DNA of 64,000 nucleotides, taken from the NCBI RefSeq assembly GCF_014204415.1, contig NZ_JACHLE010000005.1, positions 238,670 to 302,669 on the forward strand, read 5' to 3'. The first letter of the stretch is position 1, and each line of letters begins with the position of its first letter. The position numbers and the translations under genes were made by a program. This DNA is from Chryseobacterium defluvii. Lineage in GTDB: Bacteria; Bacteroidota; Bacteroidia; Flavobacteriales; Weeksellaceae. Shown piece by piece: positions 33,504 to 41,451 of this stretch. The notes below the pieces were generated by a model, which saw nothing but the letters and a program-made list of their open reading frames with translations, made no database searches and had not been told where the DNA came from.

Positions 33504-33559
33504 GAGATTACTGAATAAAAAAACTCCCTTAAATAAAGAGAGCAACATACAATTTATGG

Positions 33560-34108
33560 TCAACTGTTCTGAAGGCACCAGTGTAAGATCTTTGCAATAT
33601 TCTTCACATCATCCACACCTCTGTGGTGGGTTCCTTCCAAAGGAATCTTCAGCTCTTTAAGAGCCCTGTCCATTCCCACGCTTTTCCGGATAGGATGCAA
33701 TTCGGCGAACAGTGTTTTTACATTGATATGGTCATCACCTAGCGGATAATCCACTCTGAATTTTTGAGACTGTCTCTGAAGCATGTTCAGGTCATAGTTT
33801 CCATAGCTTGCCCAGATAAGATCCTCGGAATGATATTCTTCCCTGAGGATATCAAAGGCATCTTCAAGCAATATTCCTTCATCATCCAGCATTTCCCGGG
33901 TAATGGAAGTAAGCTCAGTACAAAAAGGGCTTACTGTCGAATATTGAGGCTTTATCAGAATACCTTCATTTTTGGAGATCCTGCCGGTCTTTGCATCCAT
34001 GATGCAGATTCCGATCTCAATGATCTCGCTTTCCTGGCCTATCGGCGGCCTGTCTTGCCAACAGGTGGCTTCAAGGTCTATAATTAATATATTTTCTGTT
34101 GTTTTCAT
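33560..34108 (-). CDS. DEDDh 3'-5' exonuclease (ERI1-like)
   Basis: A 182-residue DnaQ-fold exonuclease. Metal residues: D and E in IDLEATCW (10-17), D in SYGNYDLNML, H and D in THHRGVDDVKNIAKIL. The ATCW and GVDD-A-I patterns resemble the ERI1/3'hExo subfamily, which trims the 3' ends of structured RNAs. A paralogue lies 107 bases upstream on the same strand. In this island a role in trimming tRNA or damaged RNA 3' ends is plausible but inferred. Confidence 0.9.
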   Translation of the reverse strand: MKTTENILIIDLEATCWQDRPPIGQESEIIEIGICIMDAKTGRISKNEGILIKPQYSTVSPFCTELTSITREMLDDEGILLEDAFDILREEYHSEDLIWASYGNYDLNMLQRQSQKFRVDYPLGDDHINVKTLFAELHPIRKSVGMDRALKELKIPLEGTHHRGVDDVKNIAKILHWCLQNS

Positions 34109-34214
34109 TGGTTTGAATTTTTAATGTTAATTGGGATGGAAGATAAGAGCAGGAAGATGGAAGTTATTGATGTATACTTTTCACTCTACGCTTCCTGTTT
34201 TTAACTTCCTGTTT

Positions 34215-34766
34215 CTAGCTTAAAATCTTTCTCAAAATTTTAGCGGTGTTGTAAGCATCGTCTGCTCCGCTGTGATGGTTTCCTTCAAAATCCATTTTCA
34301 AATGGTCCAATGCCCTTTTCAGTCCCATTTGTTTTGGAAGTCTGAAATATTTTTTGAATTCATACATCACATTCAGATAGTGTCCGGAAAAAGGATTTTC
34401 AATGCTCAGCCAATCGCATTGTTCAATGACCTGTTCCCTGTCAAAGTTTCCGAAACCTGCCCATGTAAGCGGCACAGAATGGTATTCATTCCTGATCTTT
34501 TCACAGGCTTCTTCAAAGTAGATGCCTTTTTCTTCAATAAGCTTCGGTGTTATCCCGGTGAGTTTTGTGCAAAACCCGTTGATCTCAGATCTTTCGGGAA
34601 TTATATAGATACTTTGTTTTTTAGAAATAATTTCTGATTTCAGATTTAGTTCGCATATTCCTATTTCTATGATATCTACCTTTTGTCCTATAGGAATCCT
34701 GTCGTTTTCCCAGCAGGTGGCTTCAAGGTCGATAATCAGTATTTCGTTCGTTGTTTTTGTTTTCAT
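34215..34766 (-). CDS. DEDDh 3'-5' exonuclease (ERI1-like), paralogue
   Basis: A 183-residue homologue of the 33560 gene with the same DEDDh residues: IDLEATCWEND, GFGNFDREQV, and GNHHSGADDAYNTAKIL. The two differ substantially in the middle, so the duplication is not recent. An inverted-repeat element (34814-34983) separates it from the metallophosphoesterase gene. ERI1-like enzymes act on RNA 3' ends; two copies suggest divided substrate preference. Confidence 0.9.
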   Translation of the reverse strand: MKTKTTNEILIIDLEATCWENDRIPIGQKVDIIEIGICELNLKSEIISKKQSIYIIPERSEINGFCTKLTGITPKLIEEKGIYFEEACEKIRNEYHSVPLTWAGFGNFDREQVIEQCDWLSIENPFSGHYLNVMYEFKKYFRLPKQMGLKRALDHLKMDFEGNHHSGADDAYNTAKILRKILS

Positions 34767-34813
34767 ATTTATTATTTTTCATTCTGCATAGGCTTGTTTA
34801 AATTTTTATTTTT

Positions 34814-34983
34814 ACCACAAAAGTTTTTTAAACACTTAAGAAACATTTAAAAGTAAAATCAAGAACACTTAAGTTTTTGGCGAAATACTCATCTTATGTA
34901 AACTTTAATTAACCAAAAAGAATTAAACTTAAACACACTTATGTGTTCTAAAGTGTTTAAAAAACTTTTGTTTCTTTTGTGGT
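34814..34983. repeat. MITE-like inverted-repeat element, family A copy 1
   Basis: About 170 bp bounded by ACCACAAAAG and CTTTTGTGGT, with internal AACACTTAAG-type arms. Non-coding, AT-rich, able to fold on itself. Related copies are at 35786-35893 (partial, reverse), 45497-45727 and 48523-48682, all between genes of the RNA island. Confidence 0.75.
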
Positions 34984-35188
34984 TCAGTTTTTCTGATCCG
35001 TTCAAACAGTTTTTGCAATTATTTTTTTCATATTCATCCGCATTTTAATAAGGAAGGGGAAAACAGGAGGAGAAATATCCTGAAGAAGAAACTGCTGCTA
35101 AAGCTTTGCAAAGGTAAGATGACTGATACGCAATCTTTTTACGCATTAGAAAAAATTTCATAAAAAAACTCCCCTTAAGGGAGCTTTA

Positions 35189-35752
35189 TTAATTTCTGGG
35201 GCCAAAAGGAGGTATCCATTTCTTTTTTTTCATCAGTTCTTTGACTTCTTCGTAAGAAACCGGATAAAAGTTATGGCAGTCTACTCCGACATCGATGCTT
35301 AGGCTCATTTCATCATCCGGCAGGGTTCCGTGCGAATGCCCGTAGAGTTGCCACACTCCTCGGTGGGAGCCGTTCCAGGTGCGCATTGCATAATGCAGAA
35401 GAATGATCTTCTGTCTGCCATTGCTGTTTTCCGGCTCATCTATTCGTAATTCGTGATAATCCCTTATGGATTCAAAGCGTTTGGGATAGGCTAATGCCGC
35501 CCCTTCATGATTGCCTTTTATCAGATGGATCTTTCCATTTAACCTATCCAGGACTTCTTTCGTGAAATCCGGTTTGCCTAAACTGATATCACCCAGATGG
35601 TAGACGATATCTTCTTTATCTATCTTTTCATTCCATCTCTTGATGAGTTCTTCATTCATGTGTTCCAAAGACTCAAAGGGCCGTTCGGAAAATTTTATAA
35701 TGTTGGCATGGCCAAAATGATGGTCTGCCGTAAAAAATATATTGGGTTTCAT
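35189..35752 (-). CDS. calcineurin-like metallophosphoesterase
   Basis: A 187-residue phosphoesterase with all five metal motifs: ADHHFGHANII, YHLGDISLG, IKGNHE, LLHYAMRTW and LYGHSHG. The size and motif spacing fit small single-domain enzymes that cleave phosphodiesters, including 2',3'-cyclic nucleotides or RNA ends in some families. It follows the RNA ligase operon in the same direction, separated by two repeat elements. The substrate is not known, and RNA-end processing is a contextual inference. Confidence 0.9.
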   Translation of the reverse strand: MKPNIFFTADHHFGHANIIKFSERPFESLEHMNEELIKRWNEKIDKEDIVYHLGDISLGKPDFTKEVLDRLNGKIHLIKGNHEGAALAYPKRFESIRDYHELRIDEPENSNGRQKIILLHYAMRTWNGSHRGVWQLYGHSHGTLPDDEMSLSIDVGVDCHNFYPVSYEEVKELMKKKKWIPPFGPRN

Positions 35753-35785
35753 TTTTTAAATATTTAATTTGTTTGATCTTTTGTA

Positions 35786-35893
35786 ACCACAAAAGTCACA
35801 AAAGCTTTTTTAACACTTTGGAATACGTAAGTGTGTTTAAGTTTAATTTTTTGGACTGATTAAAGTTCACATAAGATGAATATTTCCACTTAG
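35786..35893. repeat. family A repeat, partial reverse copy 2
   Basis: Begins ACCACAAAAG and continues with AACACTTTGG...GTGTGTTTAAGTTTAA and TTCACATAAGATGA, matching the reverse complement of the right half of the 34814-34983 element. The other terminus is missing. Confidence 0.6.
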
Positions 35894-36020
35894 CCCAATA
35901 TTTAATTTTCAAAAAACTAATATGTTCTCTTTTTCCAGGACGGGACAAAGTGCTGAAAAAAATCTGTGTTTAAAGTTAAGACCTTATTTAAATTTTATTT
36001 CTGCCTTGAATTTTTTAGTG

Positions 36021-36143
36021 TTATTTTTTACTGTTAAATTAAACATATGGTTTGTCATGCCGGAAACATCTCTACACCGTGTAGATTCCTTCGGAATGAC
36101 AAACTGAATTCCACTCTAAAAAATAAGAACAGTAAATTTAAAC
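36021..36143. repeat. MITE-like element, family B copy 1
   Basis: About 120 bp with terminal inverted repeat TTTTTTACTGTT / AACAGTAAA and a core palindrome-like segment (TTTGTCATGCCGG ... TCGGAATGACAAAC). A reverse copy lies at 45541-45661 inside a family A element; core fragments are at 30402 and 33473. Confidence 0.7.
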
Positions 36144-36214
36144 AGAGCCATAGGCTTCTGCAATTTTAGACAGTTATTTAAATATAAAAAGTTTCGGTAA
36201 AAAACTTACCGAAA

Positions 36215-37228
36215 CTATACTTTAACGGTCATCAGCTCTTCTTTAACACAGTCAATGACCATAGAATTCAACTTTTTGTTGATCCTTTTGTGTTCTTCTT
36301 TTTCTATGGAAGTGAAAGCCCGAGGAAAATCTTTCTCAAAATCTTCCAGAATATCCTGAGCAAAAAGACCGATCACTTTTCCTGTCATTTTGGGCTCAAA
36401 TTCCCCGATCTTGCTTACCACAGCATTCAACCTGTTGACAGTTATATACTTTTGGATCTCATTCCAGATGTTCTGAGCATTTTCGGAAAAGTGAATTTCC
36501 TTGTGAACAGGTTTGTCTTTCTTAACCATTTTAGATTTTTCGGTCCATTTCTCGTTCTTATTTTTAAGAATCACTCTTGAACCGTTTCCAAAATACCTGG
36601 TTTTTAAAGTTTTGACAACGGTACCTTCACAGATATTGTCTCCTATTTCAGGCAGGCCCAGCCGGCCCGGAATTTTGGAATCGAAAACATTCGGGAACTT
36701 TAAGGCCTCTTCTAAATTCCCCTGGAAAAGGATCTTAGCATAGAAAAATCCTGTTTCCTCAAAAATTTCGTTCACTTTATCCGTATCCAGATAAGTAGTC
36801 CCGTTCAGTTTGATATCGAAAGCATAGAATTCATTATGAGGAGCATACTCGATCCCTTTCTGAACTTTTACGGCATCTTTCACCGGTTCCACATCTTTAT
36901 GCTTATAACCACCCCCGAACAATTCTCCATAGATGACCATGGTTTCCATTTCCGGGAAAATAATTTTCACTTTTTGGAACACTTCCATCACATTTTTTCT
37001 GTACCGTTCAAGGATTTGCCAAGCATTAAAGAACTTTTCATCTTCCTGAATGAAGGCGGTCCTCTTCCCGATCCTAATTTCCTTTCCATCGGTAAAGAAA
37101 GAGAAATTAGCTCCGTGAACTTTTTCCTGCACAATGAAAATCTCCTTCCCGAAACCCTGCATTATGATCTGATCGATCACCCGGGTCTGGTAAGCATTTT
37201 CAATTGAGTTATATGTTTTAAAAATCAT
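36215..37228 (-). CDS. T4 Rnl2-type RNA ligase
   Basis: A 337-residue RNA ligase of the Rnl2/REL family when started at the Met at 37228 (MIFKTYNSIEN); an upstream Met at 37258 is unlikely because it would overlap the preceding gene. Motif I is EKVHGANF with the adenylated lysine at K36 (K35 in T4 Rnl2). Motif III is MVIYGELFGGGY, motif IV EGTVVKTL, motif V VILKNKNEKW. The C-terminal helical domain (about 240-337) is present. Rnl2 enzymes seal 3'-OH/5'-phosphate nicks, mostly in duplex RNA. It ends a tight minus-strand operon with cpREC, ATP-grasp and RNase H-like genes. Confidence 0.93.
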   Translation of the reverse strand: MIFKTYNSIENAYQTRVIDQIIMQGFGKEIFIVQEKVHGANFSFFTDGKEIRIGKRTAFIQEDEKFFNAWQILERYRKNVMEVFQKVKIIFPEMETMVIYGELFGGGYKHKDVEPVKDAVKVQKGIEYAPHNEFYAFDIKLNGTTYLDTDKVNEIFEETGFFYAKILFQGNLEEALKFPNVFDSKIPGRLGLPEIGDNICEGTVVKTLKTRYFGNGSRVILKNKNEKWTEKSKMVKKDKPVHKEIHFSENAQNIWNEIQKYITVNRLNAVVSKIGEFEPKMTGKVIGLFAQDILEDFEKDFPRAFTSIEKEEHKRINKKLNSMVIDCVKEELMTVKV

Positions 37229-37232
37229 TTTT

Positions 37233-37799
37233 TTAGTCTTTAATAGTTTCTGTTTCATTATTTTTCATCTGCATCAGGTGCCTTCGGGCATGAAGCGAAA
37301 GAAAATAAATGTACTCATACACATTGATCTTTCCCAGCCCATTCACAGTCATCATTGTTTTATAGAACAATCCTTCCCCATTTTTCATCCTATCCAGATG
37401 GTCCAGGCACTGCTGATACTGCTGAGAGATCAAATCTCTTACTTCAGGTAATTCCATTTCTCCTTTTGGCTCCATATGTTCCGGCCTTATCCATGTAAAG
37501 GCTCCATATTCGCCTACTTTTTCAAATTTTTCCTTATCGAAGCTGTAATTTTCTACTTCAGATCTCAGATCAGAGACCTGAAAATTCCGCATGGCTTTTT
37601 TGGCTCCTTTATCAATGAGGATCAGCAGGTAAAAATTGGTCAGGTAGATATGTTCCAGGATCTGCTGAATGTTCCAGCCTCCGTTTGAAGGAGAAAAATC
37701 CAATATTTCCTGATCTTTATCAAACCAACTGTCAGCCTCATCAAAAGTCAGCTTCAAATGGGTTCTTATATCCTGAATTAGCCTAAATATATCCATCAT
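37233..37799 (-). CDS. DinB superfamily protein
   Basis: A 188-residue four-helix DinB/YfiT-like protein (DIFRLIQDIRTHLKLTFDEADS, WNIQQILEHIYLTNFYLLILI, YFLSLHARRHLMQM). Metal-ligand His residues appear in ILEHIY and in HARRHL. It overlaps the cpREC gene end by 17 bases and is followed after 4 bases by the RNA ligase gene, so it is firmly inside the RNA-repair operon. DinB proteins include thiol transferases and proteins of unknown function; a role in this operon is not evident. Confidence 0.82.
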   Translation of the reverse strand: MMDIFRLIQDIRTHLKLTFDEADSWFDKDQEILDFSPSNGGWNIQQILEHIYLTNFYLLILIDKGAKKAMRNFQVSDLRSEVENYSFDKEKFEKVGEYGAFTWIRPEHMEPKGEMELPEVRDLISQQYQQCLDHLDRMKNGEGLFYKTMMTVNGLGKINVYEYIYFLSLHARRHLMQMKNNETETIKD

Positions 37800-38169
37800 T
37801 ATTTTTTTTAAAGTTTTCCAAAAAGGCGAGAATTTTTTCTTTTCCTACAGGATTCATAGAATGGCAATAAAATCCGGGCAATTCCATATTGTTATCCAGG
37901 CAGTAGTCTGCGAGCCATCGGGCACAATGGTATCCTGTTTTTTCCTTATATTCAAAAGAATCCGGTTTCAGATAGTGTTCATCAGCCAGGTCATGATCAA
38001 AAGAAATGAATTCAGGAAGCCCTTTTTCCATAATTCGGCTGACAAACTGTTCGTAAGTACGTACAATATGCCAGTTATTTCTAAGAAAAATATCTTGTTT
38101 TGTATAATGGTATGCTTCTACAGGATATCTGACATCATCTAAAAACAACCATCTTTTTGTCATTTCCAT
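37783..38169 (-). CDS. cyclic-phosphate-processing receiver domain (cpREC) protein
   Basis: A 128-residue receiver-fold protein when started at 38169 (MEMTKRWLFLDDVRYP); longer in-frame starts to 38262 would overlap the ATP-grasp gene. The signature is LFLDDVRYP at the N-terminus, FISFDHDLADEHY in the centre and FYCHSMNPVGKEKI near the C-terminus, which is the cpREC pattern described from RNA-repair neighbourhoods and predicted to act on cyclic phosphate ends of cleaved RNA. The His-Asp-rich centre replaces the usual single phosphoacceptor. It is co-transcribed with the RNA ligase. Confidence 0.85.
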   Translation of the reverse strand: MEMTKRWLFLDDVRYPVEAYHYTKQDIFLRNNWHIVRTYEQFVSRIMEKGLPEFISFDHDLADEHYLKPDSFEYKEKTGYHCARWLADYCLDNNMELPGFYCHSMNPVGKEKILAFLENFKKNNDGYI

Positions 38170-38180
38170 TATTTCTATAT

Positions 38181-38957
38181 TTAATTTGAAAAGTAAATAT
38201 TCAATGCTCTGATGATACTTTTCACGTTGGTATTGGGATAAAAACCGGAGCTGTTGATGCAATTGATTTCAACAATTTTCCACCCTTCATCCGTTAAACA
38301 GATATCCATCACAAAAGCAGTTTCAAGATTGAAAAGATCAATCATTTTTCTGGCAAAGGCTAATCCGTCTTCCGAAACTTTTTCTTCAAAAGGGGCATTA
38401 TCATTAAATTTATAATAACCTCCATCTATAATTTGTCCGCCTACGATCCAAAGTCTTGCTTCCTTAACCGTATATTTCGCTTCTGAAACCTGAATTAAGG
38501 AGTTTCCTGTAATCCGGTTATCGGGATTATTCAATGCCTCAAATACAAAATCTTTCCATTCTGCCTCCACAAAAGCTTTTCCTGTAAATATTTTAGCTTC
38601 TTTATATGGTTTTATAAATTTTACTTCATCTTCTTTCCAGGTAAATTCTTCTTTAATCGTATGAACCGAGATCTTATGATTAAGGAGGTTCTCACCATAA
38701 TATTTGGAATACACCTCATACAGGTGATTACCTCCGTAAAAGGAACCCGGGTACCATTCTGAATTCTGCTTAGCCAGTCTCGCAATGGTGACCGATCCGT
38801 AGACAAAAATGTCTTTTCTATCTGTTTCAAAATCTATTTCTTTAGCGTTTGGAGGAATATTGATCACATCATATGCGATATTCAATTCTTCCAGGGCATC
38901 AAAAATTTTATAATGATCCGGATCCAGATAAATATTGGCCTGAATTAAAAAATACAT
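38181..38957 (-). CDS. R2K-type ATP-grasp protein (DUF4343-like)
   Basis: A 258-residue ATP-grasp fold protein. N-terminal pre-ATP-grasp strand-helix region (MYFLIQANIYLDPDHYKIFDALE), KFIKPYKEAKIFTGKAF with the phosphate-binding lysines, RLWIVGGQIIDGGYYKF, and C-terminal VMDICLTDEGWKIVEINCINSSGFYPN (Mg/ATP residues D, E, N). This is the R2K clade found in phages and RNA-repair or peptide-modification clusters. Such enzymes join a carboxylate to an amine or similar nucleophile. The substrate is unknown. The cpREC gene follows after 11 bases. Confidence 0.85.
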   Translation of the reverse strand: MYFLIQANIYLDPDHYKIFDALEELNIAYDVINIPPNAKEIDFETDRKDIFVYGSVTIARLAKQNSEWYPGSFYGGNHLYEVYSKYYGENLLNHKISVHTIKEEFTWKEDEVKFIKPYKEAKIFTGKAFVEAEWKDFVFEALNNPDNRITGNSLIQVSEAKYTVKEARLWIVGGQIIDGGYYKFNDNAPFEEKVSEDGLAFARKMIDLFNLETAFVMDICLTDEGWKIVEINCINSSGFYPNTNVKSIIRALNIYFSN

Positions 38958-38962
38958 GGTTA

Positions 38963-39292
38963 TTAGTTTATGTGTTTCTGTTTTATTCTTAATTCATGCT
39001 CTTTATCTCTTCTGTCGATCTCCCCGAAAGGGCTTCCTTTGAAGTAACCGACATTGACGAATCCGTTTTCTTCTTTTACCAGGGAATCCCTTTCTTTAAC
39101 GGCTCCGGTGTTTTTACTTCCGTAATTTCCTTCGAGCTGTTTCGTGGCAGGATTGAGATCTCCCCAACCCGCACTTTTGCCCGTGTAAAGAGGTTCAACA
39201 AAATAGGTGATCCCCGTGACGGAAGATTTTACAATGAATCTTCCGGTTTCATCGGTATTTGTAAGGAATCTTTGTAATACTTCGCGTCTCAT
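38963..39292 (-). CDS. hypothetical protein of the RNA-repair operon
   Basis: A 109-residue protein: MRREVLQRFLTNTDETGRFIVKSS, YFVEPLY, then GWGDLNPATKQLEGNYG and a charged C-terminus (EIDRRDKEHELRI). No cofactor motif, signal or membrane segment is seen. I do not recognise the family. It is 5 bases ahead of the R2K ATP-grasp gene and 11 after the RimK-like one, so it probably acts with them, perhaps as a substrate or accessory of the ATP-grasp enzymes; that is speculation. Confidence 0.7.
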   Translation of the reverse strand: MRREVLQRFLTNTDETGRFIVKSSVTGITYFVEPLYTGKSAGWGDLNPATKQLEGNYGSKNTGAVKERDSLVKEENGFVNVGYFKGSPFGEIDRRDKEHELRIKQKHIN

Positions 39293-39303
39293 AATTCTTA
39301 TTT

Positions 39304-40128
39304 TTAAAGGTTTAATATTTTACTTTTCACAGTATTTGAAATCTCTAGTTTTGCCTCTTCAGGAAATCCTGAAAGGCCCGGAATATCATTATATTCTAAA
39401 ATTACCTTGTCTCCATTTTCTGTTTCCAGAAAATCAAGAGCAACAATGTTTGCTTTAATACTTCCCTGTAAAAATTTCACTTTTTCTACCCAATCTTTTT
39501 CAGGCTCAATGATTTGATATTCCTGTGTTAAGGAATTGGCTTTCCAATATTTTCCTCTTCTCTTCATAGCCCATATCTTATCATTTACAGCCAGATAGCG
39601 TATATCATATTGATAATTAATAAATTTCTCAATAGTTATATAATCCTGATGGATGATCAGCAAATCTTTAAGTTCTTCCCATTGCTCTTCATTCGAAATG
39701 AGGCTTTTACCATAGCCTCCATGATGGTTTCCCACTTTAACCACAAAAGGAAAAGGCATTTCCAGATTTTTCAGTTGAGCTGTGTTGGTTGCCACATTAA
39801 AATCGATAATGGGTAATCCTAATTTTTTAAGCATGTTGAGCATAGATAATCTTTCATATCCCATTAATAATGTTGCGGCTGAATTCACACAGGGAACTCC
39901 TGAATATTCAATCATTTCCAGAATATTCCTATGTTTTGCTTCAGGGTTTACCGCTCCCAGTCTCCAGAAAATAACATCAGGCTTACATACTCCTTCTGCA
40001 TCCATAACATAGAGGGAAGAATTCTTCACAATGAATTCCGATGTTTGTAATCTTTTTTGAATTACATCAAATCCGGCAAAATAATTTTTCCAGTATTTTT
40101 CTCCGTTAACGATTAAAATTGTTTTCAT
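39304..40128 (-). CDS. RimK-like ATP-grasp protein
   Basis: A 274-residue ATP-grasp protein. N-terminal domain MKTILIVNGEKYWKNYFAGFDVIQKRL, then KLGLPIIDFNVA, FPFVVKVGNHHGGYGKSLI (ATP-binding lysine and Gly loop), DIRYLAVNDKIWAMKRRG and VALDFLETENGDKVILEYNDIPGLSGF with the Asp/Glu/Asn metal triad. The pattern is nearest RimK/glutathione-synthetase-like ligases, which add amino acids or peptides to a carboxylate. It lies between the RNase H-like gene and a hypothetical in the RNA-repair operon. Confidence 0.85.
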   Translation of the reverse strand: MKTILIVNGEKYWKNYFAGFDVIQKRLQTSEFIVKNSSLYVMDAEGVCKPDVIFWRLGAVNPEAKHRNILEMIEYSGVPCVNSAATLLMGYERLSMLNMLKKLGLPIIDFNVATNTAQLKNLEMPFPFVVKVGNHHGGYGKSLISNEEQWEELKDLLIIHQDYITIEKFINYQYDIRYLAVNDKIWAMKRRGKYWKANSLTQEYQIIEPEKDWVEKVKFLQGSIKANIVALDFLETENGDKVILEYNDIPGLSGFPEEAKLEISNTVKSKILNL

Positions 40129-40144
40129 TTTTTATATTTAAAGA

Positions 40145-40630
40145 TTAAACCATCATATCCGCACAATTGGAACTAGCGAAAGCGTAAGGCTTAGCTTTGA
40201 ACACATACCCCATTCCCAGAATATAGCCCATTGCATCTTTTAATGCCAGGTTGGATTTAAATTCGGGATCAGTATTGATGTCTGCGTGTACCTCCATTTC
40301 CACTCCATAGGCATCCAGAACAGGGCATATAGCATAGGCGATCTCTACGGATCTGTTCACTTCGTTGAGCATTCGTTCCTTGATACTGATGTTCTGGATC
40401 AGCCTTTCTTTTCTGATAAAGGTAAACGCTCCTTTTCCTTCACGAATGAACACTACTGCCGTAGCATAATTAATAGCATCCCCATATACATGGGAATCGG
40501 ATCCCACACATACTTTTAATCGATATCCATTGGCCTGTTCACGGATAATGGCTTCTTCTACCAGCTTTGTGATAGGGTGATGGAATAGTTTTCCATTCAT
40601 GCTCTGCCAGGTTTCTTGTTGCGTTTCCAT
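40145..40630 (-). CDS. YkuK-type RNase H-like protein (DUF458)
   Basis: A 161-residue protein with the RNase H-like fold of the YkuK/DUF458 family: CVGSDSHVYGDAINYATAVVF gives the first catalytic Asp, the VEIAYAICPVLDAYGVEMEVHADIN strand the second, and a C-terminal GYVFKAKPYAFASSNCAD segment the third site. Predicted activity is metal-dependent ribonuclease, unproved for the family. It precedes the ATP-grasp, cpREC and ligase genes by 16 bases, suggesting that its product handles RNA in the same pathway. Confidence 0.88.
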   Translation of the reverse strand: METQQETWQSMNGKLFHHPITKLVEEAIIREQANGYRLKVCVGSDSHVYGDAINYATAVVFIREGKGAFTFIRKERLIQNISIKERMLNEVNRSVEIAYAICPVLDAYGVEMEVHADINTDPEFKSNLALKDAMGYILGMGYVFKAKPYAFASSNCADMMV

Positions 40631-40657
40631 TTTTTCAAAATTGGTTTTGTGTAATAA

Positions 40658-40948
40658 CTATTTTTTCATTTTTCGCATAGTCCTTACTTGTTTAACATTT
40701 TTTACGGTATCTTTTTCATTACTTTTTCTGATCACATCTGCTATTTCAGTCATATTTTTACCTGTTTTCAATGCTTTTGCAGTGGTGAATCTGTTGGCTT
40801 CTATTGTATGAACATTTTTCATATAACGTGCTTCCGTGATCACCGGATCTGAAAATTCCGTTACTCTTGCTCCTGTTTTTACGCAGCTTCTAGCCATAGC
40901 TCCCATTGAAACAATAGCCAATGCCGCAAGTTTAAAAGTCTCTCTCAT
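40658..40948 (-). CDS. small basic hypothetical protein heading the RNA-repair operon
   Basis: A 96-residue basic protein. The first 20 residues are hydrophobic (MRETFKLAALAIVSMGAMA), possibly a weak signal or membrane anchor. The rest is Lys/Arg/Thr-rich, ending KNVKQVRTMRKMKK. No family is recognised. It is the first ORF after the tRNA array on the minus strand, 27 bases before the RNase H-like gene. Its basic tail would suit nucleic-acid binding, but this is only suggested by composition. Confidence 0.55.
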   Translation of the reverse strand: MRETFKLAALAIVSMGAMARSCVKTGARVTEFSDPVITEARYMKNVHTIEANRFTTAKALKTGKNMTEIADVIRKSNEKDTVKNVKQVRTMRKMKK

Positions 40949-41041
40949 CTGTTATTATTTTTTGGTTAAGCATTATGACTAATAGTTATGAGTTATAAGT
41001 TTTTATTACCCATTACTTTTTGCCCATTATTCATTTTTCTG

Positions 41042-41114
41042 TGGATCAGAACCGAATTGAACGGTTCCCTTTTGCTTTTCAGACAAACGTGCACACCTTG
41101 TACACCACTGATCC
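41042..41114 (-). tRNA. tRNA-Phe(GAA)
   Basis: A complete 73-nt cloverleaf: acceptor GGATCAG / CTGATCC (7 bp), D-arm GTGT...GCAC, anticodon arm TTTGT-CTGAAAA-GCAAA, variable AGGG, T-arm AACCG-TTCAATT-CGGTT, discriminator A. CCA is not encoded. Confidence 0.75.
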
Positions 41115-41120
41115 GGATTG

Positions 41121-41193
41121 TTGATTCATCAGGAATCGAACCTGAACTCCAAGAGTCAAAGTCTTGTGTGCTGACCAGTTACACTACGAATCA
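41121..41193 (-). tRNA. tRNA-Gln(TTG)
   Basis: 73 nt: acceptor TGATTCG / TGAATCA (last pair G-U), D-arm GTGTAACTGGTCAGCAC, anticodon arm CAAGA-CTTTGAC-TCTTG (anticodon TTG), T-arm CAGG-TTCGATT-CCTG, discriminator A. CCA is not encoded. Six bases separate it from the Phe gene. Confidence 0.78.
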
Positions 41194-41261
41194 GTATGTG
41201 ATGAGTTTTGAATGAAGAGTTTTTATTTCCCATTACCTTTTGCTCATTATTCATTTTTCTG

Positions 41262-41340
41262 TGGATCAGAACCGAATTGAACGGTTCCCTTCTGCTTTTC
41301 AGACAAACGTGCACACCTACACCTTGTACACCACTGATCC
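41262..41340 (-). tRNA. tRNA-Phe(GAA)-like with enlarged D-loop
   Basis: Copy of the 41042 tRNA with the same acceptor, T-arm and anticodon loop CTGAAAA. A GGTGTA duplication expands the D-loop by 6 bases, and the anticodon stem TTTGT / GCAGA has an added wobble. 79 nt. Probably a decaying duplicate. Confidence 0.55.
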
Positions 41341-41346
41341 GGCTGG

Positions 41347-41419
41347 CTGATTCATCAGGGTTCGAACCTGAACTCCAAGAGTCGTAATCCTGGGTGCTCT
41401 CCAATTACACCATGAATCA
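41347..41419 (-). tRNA. tRNA-Arg(ACG)-anticodon tRNA on a Gln-type body
   Basis: 73 nt: acceptor TGATTCA / TGAATCA, anticodon arm CAGGA-TTACGAC-TCTTG (anticodon ACG), T-arm CAGG-TTCGAAC-CCTG, discriminator G. The body is nearly identical to the tRNA-Gln at 41121, so either the anticodon has switched or the identity is not that implied by the anticodon. Confidence 0.65.
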
Positions 41420-41451
41420 TTTTAAGTTGACAACTTATCAATGATAATTTT

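Larger units (their letters stand above)
41003..41193. repeat. direct repeat unit 1 containing tRNA-Phe and tRNA-Gln
   Basis: About 190 bp (CCCATTAC..., then Phe tRNA, 6-base spacer, Gln tRNA) that recurs at 41216-41419 with few changes. The copies differ in the D-loop of the Phe-type tRNA, the anticodon of the second tRNA and its discriminator base. Confidence 0.8.
41216..41419. repeat. direct repeat unit 2 containing Phe-like and Arg(ACG)-anticodon tRNAs
   Basis: Second copy of the 41003-41193 unit. The Phe-type tRNA carries a 6-base tandem duplication in its D-loop, and the second tRNA has anticodon ACG in place of TTG on an otherwise almost unchanged body. Confidence 0.8.
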
